From: Pterois miles
Lineage: Eukaryota; Chordata; Actinopteri; Perciformes; Scorpaenidae
Assembly: GCA_947000775.1 (NCBI GenBank)
Contig: CAMQGK010000115.1
Span: forward strand, 356,501-420,500
Direction: 5' to 3'
Length of the DNA: 64,000 bases
Both the position numbers and the translations under genes were made by a program. Shown here piece after piece: positions 1-15,600 of the stretch (position 1 is its first letter; every line of letters starts with the position of its first letter). The notes beneath the pieces are model-generated. The model worked only from the letters and a program-made list of their open reading frames with translations, was not told the DNA's origin and made no database searches.

Positions 1-488
1 ATATTTTTTAAAATTTATTTATGCTATCTATGCTTTTGCTAATGCTATCTGCTTTTTAATGTCTGTGCTCTTGTTTAACATGTTATCTTGCTTTTTTTGG
101 CTTTGTTTTGGTCTTCTGTGGTTTGTTTTTTTGCTTGTTTTCGGCTTCGTTTGGTGTTTTCTCGTTGCTTCTTGTTTTTTCGATTGTGCTATTGACTTTT
201 TTCGTGCTTCTTGTTTTGGTTTGTTTCATTTTTTTTCGTATCTTTGTTCTGCGTTGGTTTGTTCTTTGTCTTGGTTTGGTTGTTTGGTCTCTTTTTCGAT
301 GTCTGCTTTTTTGTTGTTTGCACTCTGTCGAATATGTTTTCGACATACTACTGACTTTTTTTCAGAAATTTTTGACATGCTATACTATGACTTTTTTCGA
401 CATGCTATCTATTTGGCGTCGGCTGCGCTGATGCTTTGTTTTTCGAATATTCTGCTTTTCGGGGGGCGCTTTGACCGCGTCTTGCTTT
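1..488 (+). repeat. Degenerate T-rich edge of the satellite array
   Basis: The stretch is strongly T-rich on the + strand, with runs such as GCTTCTTGTTTTTTCG. It holds only scattered recognisable monomer pieces: TTCGACATACTACTGAC near 339-355 and two nearly normal monomers around 360-408. At 409-480 there is a short GC-richer patch (GGCGTCGGCTGCGCTGATGC, then GGGGGGCG), the least satellite-like sequence of the left side. An apparent open frame at 59-508 translates to a Phe/Leu/Cys-rich string, which is what T-rich DNA gives in any open frame. It has no recognisable domain, so I do not call it a gene. Words such as GCTTCTTGC can be derived from GCTATACTATGAC by small deletions, so this may be decayed or badly resolved satellite. 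Confidence 0.7.
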
Positions 489-1000
489 TTCGACATAGTA
501 TACTATGAATTTTTTTCAGAAATTTATTTAACATGCTATACTATGACTTTTTTCTACATGCTATACTATGACTTTTTTCAACATAGTATATTATGAATTT
601 TTTACAGAAATTTTTTTAACGTGCTACACTTGACTTTTTAAACATGTTATACTATGACTTTTTTTCAGAAAATTTTTTAACATGCTATACTATGACTTTT
701 TTCGACATGCTATACTATGACTTTTTCGTTTCTTGATTTTCTTCAGAAAATTTTTCGACATGATATACTATGACTTTTTTCTACATGCTATACTATGACT
801 TTTTTCAACATAGTATACTATGAATTTTTTACAGAAATTTTTTGAACGTGCTACACTATGACTTTTTTCAACATGTTATACTATGACTTTTTTTCAGAAA
901 ATTTTTGAATGCTATATTATGACTTTTTTGAATGCTATACTATGACTTTTTTCAACATGTATACTATGATTTTTTAAAATTTATTTATGGTTCTTGACTT

Positions 1001-4000
1001 TTTCCAACATACTTTACTATGACTTTTTTCGACATGCTATACTATGACTTTTTTCAGAACAATTTTGGACATGCTATACTATGATTTTTTTCGACATACT
1101 ATACTATGACTTTTTTTCAGAAAATTTTTCGACATGATATACTATGACTTTCGTCGTTATACTATACTATGACTTTTTCAACATGCTATATTATGACTTT
1201 TTTCGACATGCTATACTATAACTTTTTTCTGAATTTTTTTTGACATGCTATACTATGACTTTTTTCGACATACTATACTATGACTTTTTTTCAAAATTTT
1301 TTTTACATGCTATACTATGACTTTTTTCGACATAATACCATGATTTTTTTCCGCATACTATACTATGACTTTTTTCAACATGCTATACTATGACTTTTTT
1401 CGACATAATACTGACTTTTTTCAACATACTATACTATGACTTTTTTTCAGAAAATTTTTCGACATGCTATACTATGACTTTTATCGACATAGTATACTAG
1501 GAATTTTTTCAGAAATTTATTTAAATGCTATACTATGACTTTTTTCTACATGCTATACTATGACTTTTTTCAACGTGTATACTATGAATTTTTTCAAATT
1601 TTTTTTACGTGCTACACTATGACTTTTTTCAACATGTTATACTATGACTTTTTTTCAGAAAATTTTTTACATGCTTTACTATGACTTTTTTCGACATGCT
1701 ATACTATGACTTAGAAAATTTTTCAACATGCTATACTATGAGTTTTTTCGACATACTATACTATGACTTTTTTTCACATGCTATACTTGACTTTTTACGA
1801 CATGCTATACTATGACTTTTTTCGACATGTATACTTGACTTTTTTCGACATGCTATACTATGACTTTTTTTCAGAAAATTTTTCGACATGCTATACTATG
1901 ACTTTTTTCGACATGCTATACTATGACTTTTTTCGACATACTATACTATGACTTTTTTTCAGAAGAATTTTTCGACATGCTATACTATGACTTTTTTCGA
2001 CATGCTATACTATGACTTTTATCGACATGCTATACTATGACTTTTTTTCAGAATGTTTTTTAACATGCTATATTGACTTTTTTCAACATACTATACTATG
2101 ACTTTTTTCGACATAATACTGACTTTTTTCAACATACTATACTATGAATTTTTTTCAGAAGATTTTTCGACATGCTATACTATGACTTTTTTCGACATGC
2201 TATACTATGACTTTTTTCAGAAAATTTTTCGACATGCTATACTATGACTTTTATCGACATGCTATACTATGACTTCTTTCAGAATGTTTTTTAACATGCT
2301 ATATTGACTTTTTTCTACATGCTATACTATGACTTTTTTCAACATAGTATATTATGAATTTTTTACAGAAATTTTTTTAATGTGCTACACTATGACTTTT
2401 TTAAACATGTTATACTATGACTTTTTTTCAGAAATTTTTTTAACATGCTATACTATGACTTTTTTCGACATGCTATACTATGACTTTTCTTCAGAAAATT
2501 TTTCGACATGCTATACTATGAGTTTTTTCGACACACTATACTATGACTTTTTTTCAGAAAACTTTTCAACATGATATACTATGACTTTTTTCGACATGCT
2601 ATACTATGACTTTTATCGACATAGTATACTATGAATTTTTTTCAGAAATTTATTTAACATGCTATACTATGACTTTTTTCTACATGCTATACTATGACTT
2701 TTTTCAACATAGTATACTATGAATTTTTTACAGAAATTTTTTTAACGTGCTACACTATGACTTTTTTCAACATGTTATACTATGACTTTTTTCAACATGT
2801 TATACTATGACTTTTTTTCAGAAAATTTTTTAACATGCTATACTATGACTTTTTTCGACATGCTATACTATGACTTAGAAAATTTTTCAACATGCTATAC
2901 TATGTTTTTTGACATACTATACTATGACTTTTTTCGACATGCTATGCTGACTTTTTACGACATGCTATACTATGACTTTTTTCGACATGCTATAGTATGA
3001 CTTTTTTCAACATACTATACTGTGACTTTTTTCAACATGCTATACTATGACTTTTTCAGAAAATTTTTCGACATGCTATACTATGACTTTTTTCGACATG
3101 CTATACTATGACTTTTTTTCAGAATGTTTTTTAACATGCTATATTGACTTTTTTCGACATACTATACTATGACTTTTTTCGACATAATACTGATTTTTTG
3201 ACATACTTATTGATTTTTCGACATGCTATACTATGCTTTTTTCGACATTATACTTGACTTTTTTCGACATACTATACTATGACTTTTTTTCAGAAAATTT
3301 TTCGACATGCTATACTATGACTTTTTTCTACATGTTACTATGATTTTTTAGAAATTGACGTGCTACTATGACTTTTTTCGACATGTTATACTATGACTTT
3401 TTTCAACATGTATACTATGCTTTTTTTCAGAAAATTTTTTAACATGCTATACTATGACTTTTTTCGACATGCTATACTATGACTTCAGAAAATTTTTCAA
3501 CATGCTATACTATGAGTTTTTTCGACATACTATACTATGACTTTTTTTCGACATGCTATACTATGACTTTTTACGACATGCTATACTATGACTTTTTTCG
3601 ACATGCTATACTATGACTTTTTTCGACATGCTATACTATGACTTTTTTTCAGAATGTTTTTTAACATGCTATACTATGACTTTTTTCGACATAATACTAT
3701 GATTTTTTTCGCATACTATCTATGACTTTTTTCAGAAAATTTTTCGAATGATATACTATGACTTTTTTCGACATGCTATACTATGACTTTTATCGACATA
3801 GTATACTATGAATTTTTTTCAGAAATTTATTTAACATGCTATACTATGACTTTTTTCTACATGCTATACTATGACTTTTTTCAACATAGTATACTATGAA
3901 TTTTTTACAGAAATTTTTTGACGTGCTACACTATGACTTTTTTCAACATGTTATACTATGACTTTTTTTCAGAAATTTTTCGACTGCTATATTATGACTT

Positions 4001-4473
4001 TTTTTGACATGCTATACTATGACTTTTTTCAACATAGTATACTATGAATTTTTTTCAGAAATTTATTTAACATGCTATACTACGACTTTTTTAACATACT
4101 TTACTATGACTTTTTGACATGCTATACTATGACTTTTTTCAGAACAATTTTGGCATGCTATACTATGATTTTTTTCGACATACTATACTATGACTTTTTT
4201 TCAGAAAATTTTTCGACATGATATACTATGACTTTTTTCGACATGCTATACTATGACTTTTTTCAACATAGTATACTATGAATTTTTTACAGAAATTTTT
4301 TGAACGTGCTACACTATGACTTTTTTCAACATGTTATACTATGACTTTTTTTCAGAAAATTTTTCGACATGCTATATTATGACTTTTTTTGACATGCTAT
4401 ACTATGACTTTTTTCAACATAGTATACTATGAATTTTTTTCAGAAATTTATTTAACATGGTATACTATGACTT
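1001..4473 (+). repeat. Left HOR, copy 1 (~3.47 kb)
   Basis: Variant monomers in this interval recur in the same order about 3,473-3,494 bp downstream. TTTCCAACATACTTTAC lies at 1,001 and 4,474. A segment with the variants CGACACACTATAC and TTTAATGTGCTACAC begins at 2,329 and again at 5,818 (3,489 bp apart). GCTATGCTGACTTTTTACGA lies at 2,941 and at 6,435, and TATAGTATGAC at 2,991 and about 6,485. The shared order of several rare variants makes this a higher-order copy and not chance similarity. The phase chosen for the start is arbitrary. Confidence 0.8.
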
Positions 4474-6790
4474 TTTCCAACATACTTTACTATGACTTTT
4501 TTCGACATGCTATACTATGACTTTTTTCAGAACAATTTTGGACATGCTATACTATGATTTTTTTCGACATACTATACTATGACTTTTTTTCAGAAAATTT
4601 TTCGACATGATATACTATGACTTTCGTCGTTATACTATACTATGACTTTTTCAACATGCTATATTATGACTTTTTTCGACATGCTATACTATAACTTTTT
4701 TTTCTGAATTTTTTTTGACATGCTATACTATGACTTTTTTCGACATACTATACTATGACTTTTTTTCAAAATTTTTTTTAACATGCTATACTATGACTTT
4801 TTTCGACATAATACCATGATTTTTTTCCGCATACTATACTATGACTTTTTTCAACATGCTATACTATGACTTTTTTCAACATAATACTGACTTTTTTCAA
4901 CATACTATACTATGACTTTTTTTCAGAAAATTTTTCGACATGCTATACTATGACTTTTATCGACATAGTATACTAGGAATTTTTTTCAGAAATTTATTTA
5001 ACATGCTATACTATGACTTTTTTCTACATGCTATACTATGACTTTTTTCAACGTAGTATACTATGAATTTTTTACAGAATTTTTTTTAACGTGCTACACT
5101 ATGACTTTTTTCAACATGTTATACTATGACTTTTTTTCAGAAAATTTTTTAACATGCTTTACTATGACTTTTTTCGACATGCTATACTATGACTTCAGAA
5201 AATTTTTCAACATGCTATACTATGAGTTTTTTCGACATACTATACTATGACTTTTTTCGACATGCTATACTATGACTTTTTACGACATGCTATACTATGA
5301 CTTTTTTCGCATGCTATACGCTTATGACTTTTTTCAACATGCTATACTATGACTTTTTTTCAGAAAATTTTTCGACATGCTATACTATGACTTTTTTCGA
5401 CATGCTATACTATGACTTTTTTCGACATACTATACTATGACTTTTTTTCAGAAAATTTTTCGACATGCTATACTATGACTTTTTTCGACATGCTATACTA
5501 TGACTTTTATCGACATGCTATACTATGACTTTTTTTCAGAATGTTTTTTAACATGCTATATTGACTTTTTTCAACATACTATACTATGACTTTTTTCGAC
5601 ATAATACTGACTTTTTCAACATACTATACTATGAATTTTTTTCAGAAGATTTTTGACATGCTATACTATGACTTTTTTCGACATGCTATACTATGACTTT
5701 TTTCAGAAAATTTTTCGACATGCTATACTATGACTTTTATCGACATGCTATACTATGACTTCTTTCAGAATGTATTTTTTAACATGCTATACTTGACTTT
5801 TTTCTACATGCTATACTATGACTTTTTTCAACATAGTATATTATGAATTTTTTACAGAAATTTTTTTAATGTGCTACACTATGACTTTTTTAAACATGTT
5901 ATACTATGACTTTTTTTCAGAAATTTTTTTAACATGCTATACTATGACTTTTTTCGACATGCTATACTATGACTTTTCTTCAGAAAATTTTTCGACATGC
6001 TATACTATGAGTTTTTTCGACACACTATACTATGACTTTTTTTCAGAAAACTTTTCAACATGATATACTATGACTTTTTTCGACATGCTATACTATGACT
6101 TTTATCGACATAGTATACTATGAATTTTTTTCAGAAATTTATTTAACATGCTATACTATGACTTTTTTCTACATGCTATACTATGACTTTTTTCAACATA
6201 GTATACTATGAATTTTTTACAGAAATTTTTTTAACGTGCTACACTATGACTTTTTTCAACATGTTATACTATGACTTTTTTCAACATGTTATACTATGAC
6301 TTTTTTTCAGAAAATTTTTTAACATGCTATACTATGACTTTTTTCGACATGCTATACTATGACTTCAGAAAATTTTTCAACATGCTATACTATGAGTTTT
6401 TTCGACATACTATACTATGACTTTTTTTCGACATGCTATGCTGACTTTTTACGACATGCTATACTATGACTTTTTTCGACATGCTATAGTATGACTTTTT
6501 TCAACATACTATACTGTGACTTTTTTCAACATGCTATACTATGACTTTTTCAGAAAATTTTTCGACATGCTATACTATGACTTTTTTCGACATGCTATAC
6601 TATGACTTTTATCGACATGCTATACTATGACTTTTTTTCAGAATGTTTTTTAACATACTATATTGACTTTTTTCGACATACTATACTATGACTTTTTTCG
6701 ACATAATACTGACTTTTTTCGACATACTATACTATGACTTTTTTTCAGAAAATTTTTCGACATGCTATACTATGACTTTTTTCGACATAG
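4474..6790 (+). repeat. Left HOR, copy 2 (matched part)
   Basis: This is the downstream partner of the copy starting at 1,001. The matching order of variants can be followed to about 6,790; a replacement (AAACCTTTCAATTTT at about 6,807) then interrupts the register. A third, less regular relative appears near 9,734, where a variant segment like those at 2,329 and 5,818 recurs 3,916 bp further on. Unit length in this left block is therefore variable, roughly 3.5-3.9 kb. Confidence 0.75.
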
Positions 6791-6799
6791 TATACTATG

Positions 6800-9700
6800 A
6801 ATTTTTTAAACCTTTCAATTTTTTAACGTGCTATACTTGACTTTTTTCAACATGTTATACTATGACTTTTTTCAGAAAAATTTTTTAAATGCTATACTAT
6901 GACTTTTTTCGACATGCTATACTATGACTTTTTACATGCTTCTGTCGTGCTTCTGCTTCAGAAAATTTTTCAACATGCTATACTATGAGTTTTTTCGACA
7001 TACTATACTATGACTTTTTTTCGACATGCTATACTATGACTTTTTTCGACATGCTATACTATGACTTTTTTTCGACATGCTATACTATGACTTTTATCGA
7101 CATGCTATACTATGACTTTTTTTCAGAATTTTTTTTTAACATGCTATACTATGACTTTTTTCGACATAATACTATGATTTTTTTCCGCATACTATACTAT
7201 GACTTTTTTTCAGAAAATTTTTCGACATGATATACTATGACTTTTTTCGACATGCTATACTATGACTTTTATCGACATAGTATACTATGAATTTTTTTCA
7301 GAAATTTATTTAACATGCTATACTATGACTTTTTTCTACATGCTATACTATGACTTTTTTCAACATAGTATACTATGAATTTTTTACAGAAATTTTTTGA
7401 ACGTGCTACACTATGACTTTTTTCAACATGTTATACTATGACTTTTTTTCAGAAAATTTTTCGACATGCTATATTATGACTTTTTTTGACATGCTATACT
7501 ATGACTTTTTTCAACATAGTATACTATGAATTTTTTTCAGAAATTTATTTAACATGCTATACTACGACTTTTTCCAACATACTTTACTATGACTTTTTTT
7601 CGACATGCTATACTATGACTTTTTTCAGAACAATTTTGGACATGCTATACTATGATTTTTTTCGACATACTATACTATGACTTTTTTTCAGAAAATTTTT
7701 CGACATGATATACTATGACTTTTGTCGTTATACTATACTATGACTTTTTCAACATGCTATATTATGACTTTTTTTCGTTCAACATGCTATACTATGACTT
7801 TTTTTCAGAAATTTTTTTGACATGATTTTCTATGACTTTTTTCGACATGTTCTGTTTTTTACATGTATACTTGACTTTTTTTCGAATTTTTTTTAGTATC
7901 TTGACTTTTTTCGACATAATACTATGATTTTTTTCGCATACTATACTATGACTTTTTTCAACATGCTATACTATGACTTTTTTCGACATAGTATACTATG
8001 AATTTTTTTCAGAAATTTTTTTAACGTGCTACACTATGACTTTTTTCAACATGTTATACTATGAGTTTTTTTCAGAAAATTTTTTGACATGCTATATTAT
8101 GACTTTTTTTGACATGCTATACTATGACTTTTTTCAACATAGTTACTATGAATTTTTTCGAAATTTTTTACATGCTTCTCGACTTTTTCCAACATACTTT
8201 ACTATGACTTTTTTCGACATGCTATACTATGACTTTTTTCAGAACAATTTTGGACATGCTATACTATGATTTTTTTCGACATACTATACTATGACTTTTT
8301 TTCAGAAAATTTTTCGACATGATATACTTGACTTTCGTGTTTACTATACTATGACTTTTTCAACATGCTTTTTGACTTTTTTTGACATGCTATACTATAA
8401 CTTTTTCGAATTTTTTTTGACATGCTATACTATGACTTTTTTCGACATACTATACTATGACTTTTTTTCAAAATTTTTTTTAACATGCTATACTATGACT
8501 TTTCGACATAATCTGTTTTTTCCGCATACTATACTATGACTTTTTTCAACATGCTATACTATGACTTTTTTCGACATAATACTGACTTTTTTCAACATAC
8601 TATACTATGACTTTTTTTCAGAAAATTTTTCGACATGCTATACTATGACTTTTATCGACATAGTATACTAGGAATTTTTTTCAGAAATTTATTTAACATG
8701 CTATACTATGACTTTTTTCTACATGCTATACTATGACTTTTTTCAACATAGTATACTATGAATTTTTTACAGAAATTTTTTTAACGTGCTACACTATGAC
8801 TTTTTTCAACATGTTTACTATGACTTTTTTCAACATGTTATACTATGACTTTTTTTCAGAAAATTTTTTAACATGCTATACTATGACTTTTTTCGACATG
8901 CTATACTATGACTTCAGAAAATTTTTCAACATGCTATACTATGAGTTTTTTCGACATACTATACTATGACTTTTTTTCGACATGCTATACTATGACTTTT
9001 TACGACATGCTATACTGCCTATGACTTTTTTCGACATGCTATACTATGACTTTTTTCAACATACTATACTATGACTTTTTTCAACATGCTATACTATGAC
9101 TTTTTTTCAGAAAATTTTTCGACATGCTATACGATGACTTTTTTCGACATGCTATACTATGATTTTATCGACATGCTATACTATGACTTTTTTCAGAATT
9201 TTTTTAACATGCTATATTGACTCTTTTTTCGACATACTATACTATGACTTTTTTCGACATACTATACTATGACTTTTTTTCAGAAAATTTTTCGACATGC
9301 TATACTATGACTTTTTTCGACATGCTATACTATGACTTTTATCGACATGCTATACTATGACTTTTTTTCAGAATGTTTTTTAACATGCTATATTGACTTT
9401 TTTCAACATACTATACTATGACTTTTTTCGACATAATACTGACTTTTTTCAACATACTATACTATGATTTTTTTTCAGAAAATTTTTCGACATGCTATAC
9501 TATGACTTTTTTCGACATGCTATACTATGACTTTTTTCAGAAAATTTTTGAATGCTATACTATGCTTTTATCGACATGCTATACTATGACTTCTTTCAGA
9601 ATGTTTTTTAACATGCTATATTGACTTTTTTCGACATACTATACTATGACTTTTTTCAACATAGTATACTATGAATTTTTTTCAGAAATTTATTTAACAT

Positions 9701-12660
9701 GCTATACTATGACTTTTTTCTACATGCCATACTATGACTTTTTTCAACATAGTATATTATGAATTTTTTACAGAAATGTTTTTAACGTGCTACACTATGA
9801 CTTTTTTAAACATGTTATACTATGACTTTTTTTCAGAAATTTTTTTAACATGCTATACTATGACTTTTTTCGACATGCTATACTATGACTTTTCTTCAGA
9901 AAATTTTTCGACATGCTATACTATGAGTTTTTTCGACATACTATACTATGACTTTTTTTCAGAAAATTTTTCGACATGATATACTATGACTTTTTTCGAC
10001 ATGCTATACTATGACTTTTATCGACATAGTATACTATGAATTTTTTTCAGAAATTTATTTAACATGCTATACTATGACTTTTTTCTACATGCTATACTAT
10101 GACTTTTTTCAACATAGTATACTATGAATTTTTTACAGAAATTTTTTGAACGTGCTACACTATGACTTTTTTCGAATGTTACTGCTTTTCGAAATTTCGA
10201 CATGCTTATTTGACTTTTTGCATGCTTCTTGACTTTTTCGACATTTCTTGATTTTTTTTCAACTTTTTTTACATGCTTCTATACTTTTTTCACATTCTAT
10301 GATTTTTTCGCCTACTGCTTTTTTCAACATGTTATACTATGACTTTTTTTCAGAAAATTTTTCGACATGCTATATTATGACTTTTTTTGACATGCTATAC
10401 TATGACTTTTTTCAACATAGTATACTATGAATTTTTTTCAGAAATTTATTTAACATGCTATACTACGACTTTTTCCAACATACTTTACTATGACTTTTTT
10501 CGACATGCTATACTATGACTTTTTTCAGAACAATTTTGGACATGCTATACTATGATTTTTTTCGACATACTATACTATGACTTTTTTTCAGAAAATTTTT
10601 CGACATGATATACTATTTTCGTCGTTATACTATACTATGACTTTTTCAACATGCTATATTATGACTTTTTTCGACATGCTATACTATAACTTTTTTTCAG
10701 AATTTTTTTTGACATGCTATACTATGACTTTTTTCGATATACTATACTATGACTTTTTTTCAAAATTTTTTTTAACATGCTATACTATGACTTTTTTCGA
10801 CATATATACTATGATTTTTTTCCGATACTTACTTGCTTTTTTAGGAAATTTTTCGACATGCTATACTATGACTTTTTCGACATGTTATACTATGACTTTT
10901 TTCAGAATGTTTTTTACATGCTATATTGACTTTTTTCGACATACTATACTATGACTTTTTTCGACTCTTTTCCATCTTCTTGCTTTTTTCAGAAAATCGC
11001 CTAGCTTTTCGACATAGTATACTATGAATTTTTTTCAGAAATTTATTTAACATGCTATACTATGACTTTTTTCTACATGCTATACTATGACTTTTTTCAA
11101 CATAGTATACTATGAATTTTTTACAGAAATTTTTTTAACGTGCTACACTATGACTTTTTTCAACATGTTATACTATGACTTTTTTCAACATGTTATACTA
11201 TGACTTTTTTTCAGAAAATTTTTTAACATGCTATACTATGACTTTTTTCGACATGCTATACTATGACTTTTCTTCAGAAAATTTTTGGACATGCTATACT
11301 ATGAGTTTTTTCGACATACTATACTATGACTTTTTTTCAGAAAATTTTTCAACATGCTATACTATGACTTTTTTCGACATGGTATACTATGACTTTTTTT
11401 TCATGACTTTTTTTAACATGCTATACTACGACTTTTTTCAACATACTTTACTTGACTTTTTTTGATTTTTCGACATGCTATACTATGACTTTTTTCGACA
11501 TGCTATACTATGACTTTTTTCGAATCTTACTATGCTTTTTTCGACATGCTATACTATGATTTTTTTCGACATGCTATACTATGACTTTTTTTCAGAAAAT
11601 TTTTCGACATGATATACTATGACTTTTATCGTTATGCTATACTATGACTTTTTTTCAGAATGTTTTTTAACATGCTATATTGACTTTTTTTCGACATACT
11701 GTACTATGACTTTTTTCGACAGAATACTGACTTTTTTCGACATGATATACTATGACTTTTTTTCAGAAAATTTTTCGTTATGCTATACTATGACTTTTTT
11801 CGACATGCTATATTATGATTTTTCGACATAGTATACTATGAATTTTTTCAGAAATTTTTTTAACGTGCTATACTATGACTTTTTTCGACATGTTATACTA
11901 TGACTTTTTTTCAGAAAATTTTTCGACATGCTATATTATGACTTTTTTTGACATGCTATACTATGACTTTTTTCAACATAGTATACGATGAATTTTTTTC
12001 AGAAATTTATTTAACATGCTATACTACGACTTTTTCCAACATACTTTACTATGACTTTTTTCGAATGCTATACTATGACTTTTTTATCTTACTATTTTAA
12101 ATCTATACTATGACTTTTTTCGACATCTTACTTGCTTTTTCAAAATTTTTTAACATGCTATACTATGACTTTTTTCGACATAATACTATGATTTTTTTCG
12201 TGCTTCTTGCTTTTTCTACATCTTTACTATGACTTTTTTTCAGAATATTTTTCGACATGCTATACTATGACTTTTTTTTCGACATACTATACTATGACTT
12301 TTTTTCAGAAAATTTTTCGACATGATATACTATGACTTTCGTTGTTATACTATACTATGACTTTTTCAACATGCTATATTATGACTTTTTTCGAATGGTT
12401 CTTTTTAGAATTTTTTTACATGCTTCTTGCTTTTTTCGACATCTTATTGCTTTTTTTCTTTAATGCTTCTTGCTTTTTTCGACATATCTTGATTCGTGCT
12501 TCTAGATTTTTTCAAATACTATATATGACTTTTTTCAAATGCTATACTATGACTTTTTTCGAATAATATGACTTTTTTCAACATACTATACGATGACTTT
12601 TTTTCAGAAAATTTTTTCGAATGCTATACTATGACTTTTATCGATATAGTTACTGGAATT
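6800..12660 (+). repeat. Irregular type-1 array with clustered deletions
   Basis: This part of the array is still type-1 satellite, but the monomers are interrupted by islands of shortened or scrambled sequence. The clearest are at about 6,930-6,960 (ATGCTTCTGTCGTGCTTCTG), 7,845-7,910, 8,160-8,185, 10,165-10,320, 10,820-10,850, 10,960-11,005, 12,065-12,150, and 12,390-12,560. In the islands, words such as GCTTCTTGCTTTTTT replace GCTATACTATGACTTTTTT. Between islands the monomers are normal. No open frame or unrelated element occupies the islands. They could be true deletions or poor consensus in a difficult repeat. Confidence 0.75.
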
Positions 12661-15600
12661 TTTTCAGAAATTTATTTAACATGCTATACTATGACTTTTT
12701 TCTACATGCTATACTATGACTTTTTTCAACATAGTATACTATGAATTTTTTACAGAAATTTTTTTGAACGTGCTACACTATGACTTTTTTCAACATGTTA
12801 TACTATGACTTTTTTTCAGAAAATTTTTCGACATGCTATATTATGACTTTTTTTGACATGCTATACTATGACTTTTTTCAACATAGTATACTATGAATTT
12901 TTTTCAGAAATTTATTTAACATGCTATACTACGACTTTTTCCAACATACTTTACTATGACTTTTTTCGACATGCTATAATATGACTTTTTTCAGAACAAT
13001 TTTGGACATGCTATACTATGATTTTTTTCGACATACTATACTATGACTTTTTTTCAGAAAATTTTTCGACATGATATACTATGATTTTCGTCGTTATACT
13101 ATACTATGACTTTTTCAACATGCTATATTATGACTTTTTTCGACATGCTATACTATAACTTTTTTTCAGAATTTTTTTTGACATGCTATACTATGACTTT
13201 TTTCGACATACTATACTATGACTTTTTTTCAAAATTTTTTTTAACATGCTATACTATGACTTTTTTCGACATAATACTATGATTTTTTTTCCGCATACTA
13301 TACTATGACTTTTTTCAACATGCTATACTATGACTTTTTTCGACATAATACTGACTTTTTTCAACATACTATACTATGACTTTTTTTCAGAAAATTTTTC
13401 GACATGCTATACTATGACTTTTATCGACATAGTATACTAGGAATTTTTTTTCAGAAATTTATTTAACATGCTATACTATGACTTTTTTCTACATGCTATA
13501 CTATGACTTTTTTCAACATAGTATACTATGAATTTTTTACAGAAATTTTTTTAACGTGCTACACTATGACTTTTTTCAACATGTTATACTATGACTTTTT
13601 TCAACTTGTTATACTATGACTTTTTTCAACATGCTATACTATGACTTTTTTTCAGAAAATTTTTTAACATGCTATACTATGACTTTTTTCGACATGCTAT
13701 ACTATGACTTCACAAAATTTTTCAACATGCTATACTATGAGTTTTTTCGACATACTATACTATGACTTTTTTTCGACATGCTATACTATGACTTTTTCGA
13801 CATGCTATACTATGACTTTTTACGACATGCTATACTATGACTTTTTTCAACATGCTATACTATGACTTTTTTCGACATGCTATACTATGACTTTTTTTCA
13901 GAAAATTTTTCGACATGCTATACTATGACTTTTATCGACATGCTATACTTGACTTTTTTTCAGAATGTTTTTACATGCTATATTGACTTTTTCGACAGCT
14001 ACACTGACTTTTTTTCAGAAAATTTTTCGACATGCTATACTATGACTTTTTTCGACATGCTATACTATGACTTTTATCGACATGCTATACTATGACTTTT
14101 TTTCAGAATGTTTTTTAACATGCTGTATTGACTTTTTTCGACATACTATACTATGACTTTTTTCAACATAGTATACTATGAATTTTTTTCAGAAATTTAT
14201 TTAAAATGCTATACTATGACTTTTTTCTACATGCTATACTATGACTTTTTTCAACATAGTATATTATGAATTTTTTACAGAAATTTTTTTAACGTGCTAC
14301 ACTGACTTTTTTAAACATGTTATACTATGACTTTTTTTCAGAAAATTTTTTAACATTCTATACTATGACTTTTTTCGACATGCTATACTATGACTTTTCT
14401 TCAGAAAATTTTTCGACATGATATACTATGACTTTTTTCGACATGCTATACTATGACTTTTATCGACATAGTATACTATGAATTTTTTTCAGAAATTTAT
14501 TTAACATGCTATACTATGACTTTTTTCTACATGCTATACTATGACTTTTTTCAACATAGTATACTATGAATTTTTTACAGAAATTTTTTTAACGTGCTAC
14601 ACTATGACTTTTTTCAACATGTTATACTATGACTTTTTTTCAGAAAATTTTTCGACATGCTATATTATGACTTTTTTTGACATGCTATACTATGACTTTT
14701 ATCGACATAGTATACTATGAATTTTTTTCAGAAATTTATTTAACATGCTATACTATGACTTTTTTCTACATGCTATACTATGACTTTTTTCAACATAGTA
14801 TACTATGAATTTTTCACAGAAATTTTTTGACTTGCTACACTGACTTTTTTCAACATGTTATACTATGACTTTTTTTCAGAAAATTTTTCGACATGCTATA
14901 TTATGACTTTTTTTGACATGCTATACTATGACTTTTTTCAACATAGTATACTATGAATTTTTTTCAGAAATTTATTTAACATGCTATACTACGACTTTTT
15001 CCAACATACTTTACTATGACTTTTTTCGACAGGCTATACTATGACTTTTTTCAGAACAATTTTGGACATGCTATACTATGACTTTTTTTCGATATGCTAT
15101 ACTATGACTTTTTTTCAGAAAATTTTTCGACATGCTATACTATGACTTTTTTCGACATACTATACTATGACTTTTTTTTCGACATGCTATACTATGACTT
15201 TTTACGACATGCTATACTATGACTTTTTTCGACATGCTATAGTATGACTTTTTTCAACATACTATACTATGACTTTTTTCAACATGCTATACTATGACTT
15301 TTTTTCAGAAAATTTTTCGACATGCTATACTATGACTTTTTTCGACACGCTATACTATGACTTTTTTCGACATACTATACTATGACTTTTTTTCAGAAAA
15401 TTTTTCGACATGCTATACTATGACTTTTTTCGACATGCTATACTATGACTTTTATCGACATGCTATACTATGACTTTTTTTCAGAATGTTTTTTAACATG
15501 CTATATTGACTTTTTTCAACATACTATACTATGACTTTTTTCGACATAATACTGACTTTTTTCAACATACTATACTATGAATTTTTTTCAGAAGATTTTT

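Noticed and set aside
59..508. Open frame of 149 codons on the + strand
   Set aside because: It is Phe/Leu/Cys/Trp-rich, as T-rich DNA must be. It has no domain, no recognisable start context, and overlaps other open frames in the same T-rich stretch.
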